From Acidobacteriota bacterium (GTDB lineage Bacteria; Acidobacteriota; Thermoanaerobaculia; Thermoanaerobaculales; Sulfomarinibacteraceae), in the NCBI GenBank assembly GCA_015493585.1, contig WGCW01000043.1:1-35920 (forward strand): 35,920 nt of DNA. The letters run 5' to 3'. A model generated the notes under the pieces. It had not been told where the DNA came from, ran no database searches, and was given only the letters and a program-made list of their open reading frames with translations. The translations under genes were made by a program, and so were the position numbers. Positions 28,456-35,920 of this stretch are shown here, piece after piece (within the stretch, counting starts at the first letter, position 1; each line of letters opens with the position of its first letter).

Positions 28456-29790
28456 TCAGTGCATGTACTTCAGCCGTTGGATGTCGGCTCCGAGAGCGGC
28501 AAGACGTTCGGCCAACGATTGATATCCGCGTTCGATCTGGTGCACGTTGTGGATGGTGCTTTCGCCTTCCGCACAGAGCGCAGCGATGACGAGCGCCATC
28601 CCAGCGCGAATATCGGGGCTGGAAAGGCTCTGGCCGTACAGCTTTGAGGGGCCGACGACGACCGCACGATGGGGATCGCACAGGATGATCCGCGCCCCCA
28701 TGCTGATCAGGCGATCGACCCAGAAAAGCCGGCTTTCGAACATCTTTTCATGGATGAGGATGGTGCCGCGGGCCTGTGTCGCCATGACCAGCGCAATGCT
28801 TGTCAGGTCGGGAGGGAATGCTGGCCAGGGCCCATCATCAATTTTTGGGATCGCCCCATGGAGGTCCTCGTGCACAACGAGCTCCTGCTCAGCCGGCACG
28901 AAGAGATCTTTGCCCCGTTGTTCCCATCTGATGCCGAGCCGTTCCATCGCGATCTGCATGGCGCGATGATCGGGTCCCAGGGCGGCACCCTGAATGAGCA
29001 GCTCTCCCCCGGTCGCGACGGCCAGGCCGATGAAACTCCCGATTTCAATATGGTCGGGGCCAACACGTGTGGAAGTACCGTGGAGCTCGGGTTGCCCGTG
29101 GATGTGGAGCACATTGGTGCCGATGCCCTCGACCGAGCCGCCCATCGCGTTCAGCATATGACACAGCTCCTGGACGTGCGGCTCGGAAGCTGCGTTGCGG
29201 ATGGTTGTCTCGCCCCGCGCCATGGCGGCGGCCATAACCGCGTTCTCGGTACCCATGACACTCATTTCATGGAGGAAAATGTCGTTCCCGGTGAGACCGC
29301 GAGGAGTCGTCAGCACGTAGTGATCGGGGAGAACCTCGACCACAGCGCCGAGAGCCTCGAGCGCGTGGATATGTGTATCGAGAGGGCGCCGGCCGATGCG
29401 GTCACCCCCTGGTCTGGGCAGCTCCGCGTAGCCGGTCCGGGCGAGAAGCGGACCAGCGAGGAGAAAGGAAGCACGAATGGCCCTGGCGAGATTGGGATCA
29501 ATGGCGTTGGTTTTCAGATTCCTCGCTTCGATCGTCCACGACCCGGGGCCGGTTTGCGTGACGCCAGCGCCAGTTCCTTCGATGAGGGCTAGCATGGCGC
29601 GGACATCGATGATCTCCGGGATGTTGTCGAGATGAACCGGATCAGAGGTTAACAACGCCGCTGCCAGCATCGGCAGGGCAGCATTCTTGTTCCCCTGTGG
29701 CGTGACCGTTCCCGACAGGGGATGCCCGCCACGAATCCGGTACGCCTCCTGCCCGTCAGATGTTGCCCCGTCGTGCAGCACTCGTGACAT
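28456..29790 (-). CDS. murA: UDP-N-acetylglucosamine 1-carboxyvinyltransferase, Cys115-to-Asp type
   Basis: 'GNKNAALPMLAAALLTSDPVHLDNIP', 'RPGGDRIGRRPLDTHIHALEALGA', 'MSVMGTENAVMAAAMARGETTIRNAASEPHVQEL', 'PPDLTSIALVMATQARGTILIHEKMFESRLFWVDRL'. Confidence 0.96.
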   Translation of the reverse strand: MSRVLHDGATSDGQEAYRIRGGHPLSGTVTPQGNKNAALPMLAAALLTSDPVHLDNIPEIIDVRAMLALIEGTGAGVTQTGPGSWTIEARNLKTNAIDPNLARAIRASFLLAGPLLARTGYAELPRPGGDRIGRRPLDTHIHALEALGAVVEVLPDHYVLTTPRGLTGNDIFLHEMSVMGTENAVMAAAMARGETTIRNAASEPHVQELCHMLNAMGGSVEGIGTNVLHIHGQPELHGTSTRVGPDHIEIGSFIGLAVATGGELLIQGAALGPDHRAMQIAMERLGIRWEQRGKDLFVPAEQELVVHEDLHGAIPKIDDGPWPAFPPDLTSIALVMATQARGTILIHEKMFESRLFWVDRLISMGARIILCDPHRAVVVGPSKLYGQSLSSPDIRAGMALVIAALCAEGESTIHNVHQIERGYQSLAERLAALGADIQRLKYMH

Positions 29791-29847
29791 TGTCCTTCCT
29801 CCCTGGGTACGATACCACCGACCCCTGTCCTGCTACACTGCGATCGT

Positions 29848-30243
29848 ATGGTGCGCCTGATCTTGCATCCGTTGCCGGGAGAAAAACGGGCCGGGAAGCT
29901 GGTTCAGACGATCGAGGAACTGTACACGGGCGGCCGGAAGCTGGTCGTATGGGTGGCCGACGAGAACCGGCGGCAGATTCTCGATGAGTACCTGTGGACT
30001 TTTCGCAAGCTTTCTTTTGTCCCTCATGCTGTTTGGACACGCCAGCCGGACATGCCTGCCGAACCGGTCGTCCTGACCGGTGAGCCGGTCAAGCCGCCCG
30101 GAGCCGATGTTCTCGTCGTCGGTGATGATCTTCCGCCCATCGAGTGGGCGCAGGGTTTTGATGAAATCCACGACTTCGTGCCACCCGGTCCGGCCGGAGA
30201 AGAACGCACGCACCTGTGGCGCGAAGCGGGTCTGCTGGGGTGA
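29848..30243 (+). CDS. holC: DNA polymerase III chi subunit (HolC)-like protein
   Basis: 'ADENRRQILDEYLWTFRKLSFVPHAVW' resembles the HolC signature; about 130 aa. Confidence 0.72.
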   Translation: MVRLILHPLPGEKRAGKLVQTIEELYTGGRKLVVWVADENRRQILDEYLWTFRKLSFVPHAVWTRQPDMPAEPVVLTGEPVKPPGADVLVVGDDLPPIEWAQGFDEIHDFVPPGPAGEERTHLWREAGLLG

Positions 30244-30255
30244 GAAGGAGCGGAC

Positions 30256-30624
30256 ATGTCGTTTCTTGGGAATGTGATTTGGCTGATTTTCGGAGGGTTG
30301 GTCACGGGGCTTGGATACATCCTGGGCGGATGTGTTCTGTTGTTGACGATCATCGGCATCCCTTTCGGCCTGCAATCGATTCGCTTGGGATGGGCAACCT
30401 TCGCTCCCTTTGGCAAGGAGGTCGTGGTCAGTGGGGGAGCCTATGGCCAGCTGAAACTGATCTTCGATATCCTTTGGCTGGTATTCTTCGGGTGGGAGAT
30501 CGCGCTTGCCCATCTCGTTCACGCCGGTATCCTTGCCATCACGATTCTCGGGATCCCCTTTGCGCTCCAACATCTCAAGCTGATCCCAGTCGCGCTTTTT
30601 CCCTTCAGCCACACGTTGCGGTAG
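30256..30624 (+). CDS. YccF domain-containing inner membrane protein
   Basis: 'GNVIWLIFGGLVTGLGYILGGCVLLLTIIGIPFGLQSIRLGWATFAPFGKEVV' and a second copy 'LIFDILWLVFFGWEIALAHLVHAGILAITILGIPFALQHLKL'. Confidence 0.9.
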   Translation: MSFLGNVIWLIFGGLVTGLGYILGGCVLLLTIIGIPFGLQSIRLGWATFAPFGKEVVVSGGAYGQLKLIFDILWLVFFGWEIALAHLVHAGILAITILGIPFALQHLKLIPVALFPFSHTLR

Positions 30625-30731
30625 TGGTTCTGATCCGCCTTCGGCAACTTTTCACCCGGACAGCGAGAACTTTCTCCTGACGCGTGCGTTAACTTCTTTG
30701 ATGGGTGATGAGAGAGCTCTCAAAGGGGGAA

Positions 30732-31736
30732 ATGATGAACGTACGTACGCTGATCCGTCATTGTGTTTTGGCCGTTGTGATTGTCATGCTGTCCGGTGGT
30801 AGCGCTGGCGCGGCGGCGGTGCACTTTCAGAAGAGTTTCCCGGCTCAGGGTATCTCGGCGGTGCATGTCACTGTGTCCTTTCCTGATGTCCACGTGAGGG
30901 TGGCTCAAACGGCGAACGTGAAAATCGCGGTTGATCTGACCTCTCGTGAGACGGAAAAGCGGGCGGCCAAGCTCTTCGCGGCATACAAGCCGGTATATGC
31001 GGTCAAGGACGGTGTCATCACCGTCACGTCCTCGAGAAAACACCGCATGTGGCCATGGCACCATGCATCGATCTCCGGGAAGGTGACGGTCATCGTGCCA
31101 TCCGGGGTTCGTCTGGATGTCAAGACCTCGTCCGGTGACTGTGATGTTCATGGAGATCTCGGCACGGCCCCGGTCACGGCCGATACGGCATCTGGAGATG
31201 TCACGTTTGACGGATCCGCGAGCAGCATCGTTGCAGATACGGCATCGGGTGATGTCCGGCTTCATGTGGTGGGGCCCGCCGAGGCCATCAAGGCGGACAC
31301 GGCGTCGGGCGATATCGTTGTCACAGGCTCCGCGAAGCGCATCGCCGCAGATACCGCCTCGGGGGATGTCGAGCTTCATCTCGATGGAACGGCCGAGGAG
31401 ATCGACATCGTTACGTCATCGGGAGACATCACGGCTGAGGGCTTGCTGGGGAACGTCAAGGCGAGGACGAGCTCGGGTGATGTTGGCCTTTCGTGGAGGC
31501 GGCTCGATCCGGCATCTCACGTGGACGTTGCAACGGTTTCGGGCGATGTGCACCTTGTCTTCCCGGGGAAAACTGCGGTCAACGGTCTCGTCAGAACCGT
31601 GTCGGGAGAGATCCGCTCGGACTTTCCTGGAACGTTCCGCGACCATGCGCATCGTCTGGCGCTCAGCTCGGCTCGTGCCGCCGCGACCGTGACAGTTGCA
31701 ACATCATCGGGCGATGTCACCTTGAAAACCCGCTGA
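30732..31736 (+). CDS. DUF4097-type beta-strand repeat secreted/periplasmic protein
   Basis: Signal peptide 'HCVLAVVIVMLSGGSAGAAA'. About ten (T/S)xSGD repeats: ADTASGDVT, ADTASGDVR, ADTASGDIV, ADTASGDVE, VTSSGDIT, RTSSGDVG, and others. Confidence 0.88.
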   Translation: MMNVRTLIRHCVLAVVIVMLSGGSAGAAAVHFQKSFPAQGISAVHVTVSFPDVHVRVAQTANVKIAVDLTSRETEKRAAKLFAAYKPVYAVKDGVITVTSSRKHRMWPWHHASISGKVTVIVPSGVRLDVKTSSGDCDVHGDLGTAPVTADTASGDVTFDGSASSIVADTASGDVRLHVVGPAEAIKADTASGDIVVTGSAKRIAADTASGDVELHLDGTAEEIDIVTSSGDITAEGLLGNVKARTSSGDVGLSWRRLDPASHVDVATVSGDVHLVFPGKTAVNGLVRTVSGEIRSDFPGTFRDHAHRLALSSARAAATVTVATSSGDVTLKTR

Positions 31737-31738
31737 TG

Positions 31739-31959
31739 AGGTTGTTGCGCTGTGCGGAACCCGTGTGATCCCAGCGGATACGACCACGATGGAAGCACGC
31801 TCACCCCAACGCCACGGCAACCGGTCGCGGGGAGAACGCCCGAGGGAGCGCGGACTTCAGTCCGTATCGTACGCTTAACGCGTTCTGGCACAAAAAGATG
31901 CGGACTGAAGTCCGCGCTCCAAGGCTGCCTCCGGCCGGCGGGGCACAGCGCAACAACCT
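31739..31959. mobile_element. MITE-like non-autonomous element (221 bp) with 17-bp perfect TIRs and 8-bp flanking direct repeat
   Basis: Left end AGGTTGTTGCGCTGTGC (31739-31755), right end GCACAGCGCAACAACCT (31943-31959). Direct repeat CGCTGATG at 31731-31738 and 31960-31967. No coding capacity. Confidence 0.8.
31845..31920. repeat. 20-bp perfect inverted repeat nested inside the MITE-like element
   Basis: GGAGCGCGGACTTCAGTCCG (31845-31864) and CGGACTGAAGTCCGCGCTCC (31901-31920), 36-bp spacer. Each arm also contains the small palindrome CGGACT-TC-AGTCCG (or its complement). Confidence 0.9.
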
Positions 31960-31975
31960 CGCTGATGCAGCAAGC

Positions 31976-32008
31976 TTGACAGACATGGATGGCCTCTGCG
32001 CGTATAAT
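31976..32008 (+). promoter_or_regulatory. Candidate promoter: consensus TTGACA and TATAAT boxes with an atypical 21-bp spacer
   Basis: TTGACA 31976-31981, TATAAT 32003-32008, 18 bp upstream of the ATG at 32026. Confidence 0.4.
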
Positions 32009-32025
32009 TGATGCCGGAGGGACCG

Positions 32026-32538
32026 ATGAAAAAATTCTTGGTGATCGTCATCGTTTTGTTGATTGTGGCTGGGGGGATCGGGTACCTGGTGTTGCAATCC
32101 AGACAGGCCACCGAGCTGAAGAAGGTGCAGGAGACCGCTCAAAAGAACCTCGTTGCTCAGCAGAAGAGGGATCAAAGGACCATCATCGATCTGGCCCAGG
32201 ACCTTTCTCGAACGCTGGCGGTCACGCTCGCCGATGACATCGCGCGGAAGGATTTTACGTCGGTCGAGGGGCAACTCGAGTCGGTTGTTCAGGGGCGCCG
32301 GGTGGCTGGGATCCTCGTCCTCGATCAGGATGGGAACGTTCTGGCTGCAACCGATTTGAGGTATCACGGGAGGAGAATGGACGACGCGGCGACCCGGAGT
32401 GCCCTGGGCGTGACAACCCTGACGGTTGCCTCTGAACCTCCTGCCCCAGGTCAGTTGGAAATCGATGTTCCCGTAAGCTCGGGAGGCCGCCGGATTGCGA
32501 CGTTGCGCGTCTTCTTCGTTGTGACGGCCAAAGCGTGA
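32026..32538 (+). CDS. Membrane-anchored small protein with sensor (Cache/PDC-like) character; function unknown
   Basis: 'MKKFLVIVIVLLIVAGGIGYLVLQSRQ' TM, then a helical region and 'VAGILVLDQDGNVLAATDLRYHGRRMDD'. No HAMP, kinase or MCP domain before the stop. GGAGGG RBS. Confidence 0.65.
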   Translation: MKKFLVIVIVLLIVAGGIGYLVLQSRQATELKKVQETAQKNLVAQQKRDQRTIIDLAQDLSRTLAVTLADDIARKDFTSVEGQLESVVQGRRVAGILVLDQDGNVLAATDLRYHGRRMDDAATRSALGVTTLTVASEPPAPGQLEIDVPVSSGGRRIATLRVFFVVTAKA

Positions 32539-32610
32539 ACAGGCCGTTCCTCTTTGCATCCCGGGACCGGGCGTTTCTGGAAATGTGAGAGGTTTCCGGA
32601 CGGACGTGGC

Positions 32611-33507
32611 ATGAAGATTGAGATCCTCGGTACGGAGTCGCTCGGCGTCCGGGGAATGGCGTGCCTGATCGAGACCAAAGGCCGGACGATCGTCATTGAT
32701 CCGGGTGTTGCACTCGGGTACCGGAGGCATGGACTGCTCCCACATCCGGTTCAAGTGGCCGTTGGTGAGGAGGTGCGCCGCCGGATTGTCGCCGCATTGG
32801 CGGGGGCAACGGATGTTGTCGTCAGCCACTTTCACGGCGATCACATTCCGCTCGCGGATGCAAACCCCTTTCAGCTTTCCCTCGATCTTGTGGCGCCGCA
32901 CCTGAAACGGGCGCGGCTGTGGTTGCACAGATCGGAAGGCTTGCCCCGCAAGATGCAGCAGCGGCGCCTGGATATTGAGGCGGTAGCCGGCCACCCGATT
33001 CAGGCAGCGAACGGGAAAGGCGATGGCCTTCTCTGTTTTTCGGAGCCGGTTCCCCATGGGCGTCCAGGAAGCGCATTGGGGACGGTCATGATGACGCGCA
33101 TTTCTTCTGGAACCTCTGTCTTCGTTCATGCCTCAGACATTCAGCTTCTCAATGATGAGGCTGTCAGGACGATCCTGGAATGGCAGCCGGACGTCGTGCT
33201 CGTGGCAGGACCGCCGCTCTACCGTGAGCTTGGGGAGGAAGACATCCAAAGGGCTTGGGAGAACGCACTGCGTCTCGCCCGAGGCGTCACGACACTGATT
33301 CTCGATCATCATGTGCTGCGCAGCCTGGACGGAGAAGCGTTCTTGGAGAGCCTCCCGAAAGCCACGGCACATCGAGTCTTGTGCGCTGCGGATTTCATGG
33401 GACGCCCGCGGCTGCTCCTCGAAGCGCGGCGGACAGAACTGTACCGGGAAGCATCTGTGCCCAGTGACGGGCATCAGATCTATGCGGCTCGATCAGAAAG
33501 AACGTAG
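32611..33507 (+). CDS. UPF0282-like metallo-beta-lactamase-fold protein
   Basis: 'MKIEILGTESLGVRGMACLIETKGRTIVIDPGVALGYRRHGLLPHP', 'VVSHFHGDHIP', 'SEPVPHGRPGSALGTVMMTRI', 'VHASDIQLLNDEAV', 'LILDHHVLRS'. Confidence 0.85.
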   Translation: MKIEILGTESLGVRGMACLIETKGRTIVIDPGVALGYRRHGLLPHPVQVAVGEEVRRRIVAALAGATDVVVSHFHGDHIPLADANPFQLSLDLVAPHLKRARLWLHRSEGLPRKMQQRRLDIEAVAGHPIQAANGKGDGLLCFSEPVPHGRPGSALGTVMMTRISSGTSVFVHASDIQLLNDEAVRTILEWQPDVVLVAGPPLYRELGEEDIQRAWENALRLARGVTTLILDHHVLRSLDGEAFLESLPKATAHRVLCAADFMGRPRLLLEARRTELYREASVPSDGHQIYAARSERT

Positions 33508-33634
33508 GCATGGGTGCCATTTTCCAAAAAATCGGGTATGCTGTTCGGCGAGCCCGCAATGAGCGGGCTGGATTATGGACTGTGGTAGTTCATGGGGTTG
33601 GACCCGTTGAAGTACCAGCACGTTGGAGGCAAGT

Positions 33635-33916
33635 GTGAAGATCTACGTCGGCAACCTTTCGTACAACACAACCGAAGAAGGACTGCGCTCGAAGTTCGAA
33701 GAGTTTGGAGCGGTTGAAGAAGCTGCTGTCGTGACGGACCGGTACACCGGACGTTCGCGCGGTTTTGGATTCGTGACAATGCCGAACGACGAAGAGGCCA
33801 AGGCTGCCATCGAGGCTCTGAACGAGAAGGAGCTCGACGGCCGTACCCTGAAAGTCAACGAGGCTCGCCCGCGCCGCGACTCCCGCGATCGGAACGAGGG
33901 ACGCTCACGCTGGTAG
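33635..33916 (+). CDS. RRM-domain RNA-binding protein
   Basis: GTG start: 'MKIYVGNLSYNTTEEGLRSKFEEFGAVEEAAVVTDRYTGRSRGFGFVTMPNDEEAKAAIEALNEKELDGRTLKVNEARPR' with RNP1 and RNP2 motifs. Confidence 0.94.
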   Translation: MKIYVGNLSYNTTEEGLRSKFEEFGAVEEAAVVTDRYTGRSRGFGFVTMPNDEEAKAAIEALNEKELDGRTLKVNEARPRRDSRDRNEGRSRW

Positions 33917-33939
33917 AGCTCTGACAATGCAGGATTTGG

Positions 33940-33955
33940 ACGGGGGTGCCCGTTT
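33940..33955 (+). terminator. Weak stem-loop after the RRM gene
   Basis: ACGGG-GGTG-CCCGT followed by TT. Confidence 0.35.
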
Positions 33956-34023
33956 CAATCCTCAAGCACGGCTGATCATCAATTGGTGCAAGGTGGAGCT
34001 GTAGCAAATTTTCCTTGCAGTGG

Positions 34024-35112
34024 TTAGGAGAGCCGTTTCCGTCGCAGCGCGTCGAAGAGTGAGTGTGCCCGTTCGATCGCTTCGAGGCTGACGATACCTC
34101 TTATGTGGCCGTTCTTGCCGGTGACAGGAGCATGGCTGACCGCGGAATCCCGGAGCTGCTCAAGCGCTCGGGGAAGGGGTGTGTCGTCCTCAATGGCAGG
34201 TGCGAGGGGCATCATCAACGTTGTTGCGGGTACCGCAGCATCCGCCTGAACCTGTGTCATGGCCAACACCTTGGCCGCTGGTATGAATCCAAGAATGCGT
34301 TCTCCCGATGTCACGACGAGATCTGGCATGGGTGAGTGGCGCACGAGATCCTTCAGTTGGCCAAATGGGGTCTCGGGCTCTACCTCGATCACGTGGGAGT
34401 TCATCAGGTCGGCCACCGTTTGACGCTGAAGCACGAGAAGGGGCTGAACCTGTTGGACTTCGGCAGCGGCGCCGAGAAAGATGAGGAGACCCGCGAGCCC
34501 CAGCCAGATGTTGACGAGGGCTCCCGTCATCAGCAGCACGAGACCGAGCGCCTGGCCAAGGTTTCCGGTGATATGAGAGGCTTTGAGGTATCCGAGCCGG
34601 GGTGTGAGAAGGCTTCTCAGGATCCAGCCGCCATCGAGAGGAAGAACCGGAACGAGGTTGACGACGGTGAGGAATGCGTTGGCCCAGAAAAGTGATGCCA
34701 GGACAGAAAATCCCGGTTCACCAGGAGTTGCCGGGAGTGGTACATCACAGCCATGTGCCAGCAGCAGAGCGGCTGTCAGCAGACCGTTGGCCATGGGGCC
34801 AGCCAAGGCCACGAGTATTTCATCGGTGCCAGGCGGGACAGGTGAAGCGTAGACGGTGACGCCGCCAAAGGGATAGAGGCAGATTTCCCGGACGCCGAGG
34901 CCGCGGCGTTGAGCTGTCAGTGCGTGGGCAATTTCGTGCACGATGATGGAGCAAAGGACGCCGGTCACGAGCTCTACATTCTGAACGGCAGCACCGCCCC
35001 CGTACGTGATGCCGGGCACCCAGACGAGGATCACGAAGAAAATGAGGAAGGTCCAGTGCACCCGGACTGGTGTGCCACGTATCGTTCCGAGACGAGGGGC
35101 CCAGCGAATCAT
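34024..35112 (-). CDS. Site-2 protease family (M50) membrane metallopeptidase with C-terminal CBS domains
   Basis: 'IIVHEIAHALTAQRRG' (HExxH), 'NLVPVLPLDGGWILRSLL', two CBS-like segments 'VADLMNSHVIEVEPETPFGQLKDLV' and 'PLPRALEQLRDSAVSHAPVTGKNGHIRGIVSLEAI'. Confidence 0.92.
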   Translation of the reverse strand: MIRWAPRLGTIRGTPVRVHWTFLIFFVILVWVPGITYGGGAAVQNVELVTGVLCSIIVHEIAHALTAQRRGLGVREICLYPFGGVTVYASPVPPGTDEILVALAGPMANGLLTAALLLAHGCDVPLPATPGEPGFSVLASLFWANAFLTVVNLVPVLPLDGGWILRSLLTPRLGYLKASHITGNLGQALGLVLLMTGALVNIWLGLAGLLIFLGAAAEVQQVQPLLVLQRQTVADLMNSHVIEVEPETPFGQLKDLVRHSPMPDLVVTSGERILGFIPAAKVLAMTQVQADAAVPATTLMMPLAPAIEDDTPLPRALEQLRDSAVSHAPVTGKNGHIRGIVSLEAIERAHSLFDALRRKRLS

Positions 35113-35173
35113 GCTGCTTCAGTGTACGCGAGACGGAGGCGGGACGCCGAAACGCGCCTCCGGTCGCGGTGCA

Positions 35174-35839
35174 TCACCGTGACCTCGTAACGCCATGGCG
35201 CTCACACAGGTCGACGATGGGGCAGGTGGAGCACCGGGGCGACGTTGGATGACACTGATTCTGGCCAAAAGTCACGAGCAGATCGTTGATGGGAATCCAC
35301 AGATCCTTGGGGAGGAGCCGCATCAGCGCCTGCTCAGTCTGGACTGGATTCGAGGTGGTCACGAGTCCAAGGCGATTACTGATCCGGTGGACGTGCGTGT
35401 CGACGCAGATGGCGGGGATCTGAAACCCCATCCCGAGCACGAGGTTTGCAGTCTTGCGTCCGACGCCAGGTAGCCCCAGTAAGGCGTCCCGCAAAGCCGG
35501 GACCTTCCCGTCAAACCGGTCTATCAAGATGGCTGCGATCTGACGAAGCTGCCGCGCCTTGGTGTTGTAAAACCCGGCGGGATAGATCGCCCGCGCGATC
35601 TCTTCCTCGTCGAGCTGAGCGAGCTCTTCGGGCGAACTGGCCAGTGCGAAGAGACGTTTGGAGGCTGCTTCTGTGACCTCGTCCTTTGTTCTCAGCGAGA
35701 TCACGCACGAGACAAGAATGTGAAAGGGTGATCGTGTGGCGTGTTCGACGGTCGCGAGTGTCGTCGGGCGGCATCTATTTCGGAACGCCTCCAGGCGTGT
35801 CACGAGCTCGCGAATCGTCGTTTCGTTCCAGCGCGTCAT
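35174..35839 (-). CDS. nth: Endonuclease III
   Basis: HhH-GPD 'ALLGLPGVGRKTANLVLGMGFQIPAICVDTHVHRISNRLGLV', 4Fe-4S motif 'CHPTSPRCSTCPIVDLC' (C-x6-C-x2-C-x5-C). Confidence 0.96.
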   Translation of the reverse strand: MTRWNETTIRELVTRLEAFRNRCRPTTLATVEHATRSPFHILVSCVISLRTKDEVTEAASKRLFALASSPEELAQLDEEEIARAIYPAGFYNTKARQLRQIAAILIDRFDGKVPALRDALLGLPGVGRKTANLVLGMGFQIPAICVDTHVHRISNRLGLVTTSNPVQTEQALMRLLPKDLWIPINDLLVTFGQNQCHPTSPRCSTCPIVDLCERHGVTRSR

Positions 35840-35920
35840 GCAACCCTCCTTGGGGGAAGGGCGATTCTAACGCAGTGGGGTGGGGGGATCACGTTCGGGC
35901 GTCACCGCATCCATCTGCGC

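Noticed and set aside
31801-33129. 442-aa minus-strand ORF spanning the MITE, the sensor-like gene and part of the UPF0282 gene
   Set aside because: It crosses a mobile element and two better-supported genes on the other strand. Composition looks like a codon shadow.

Overview
This 35.9 kb window is high-GC and bacterial, and mostly chromosomal in character. I do not assign a phylum. From the left it holds: an acyl-CoA dehydrogenase truncated by the window edge; an exported tricorn-type protease; a phasin on the minus strand; a conserved housekeeping block (TPR protein, LolB-like lipoprotein, ispE, spoVG, tRNA-Gln(UUG), prs, rplY/ctc, pth); a membrane pyrophosphatase (hppA); an MBL hydrolase and an SDR; and a TetR-led six-gene efflux array with two complete tripartite pumps (TolC-HlyD-DHA2 MFS, then RND adaptor-RND pump-NodT outer-membrane factor). 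After these come a repeat-rich intergenic region, murA (minus), a HolC-like gene, YccF, a DUF4097 beta-repeat protein, a small anchored sensor-like protein, a UPF0282 MBL protein, an RRM protein, an M50/CBS site-2 protease (minus) and nth (minus). The strongest unexplained structures are: (1) a 221-bp MITE-like element with 17-bp perfect TIRs, an 8-bp direct repeat and a nested 20-bp inverted repeat, sitting on the stop codon of the DUF4097 gene; (2) a MurA with Asp in place of the catalytic Cys, which predicts fosfomycin insensitivity; (3) a composite repeat family shared by the spoVG-tRNA and NodT-murA spacers; (4) a 32-bp two-tier palindrome overlapping the putative promoter of the TetR/dual-pump operon. 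I saw no CRISPR array, rRNA, prophage or obvious new defence or biosynthetic system.
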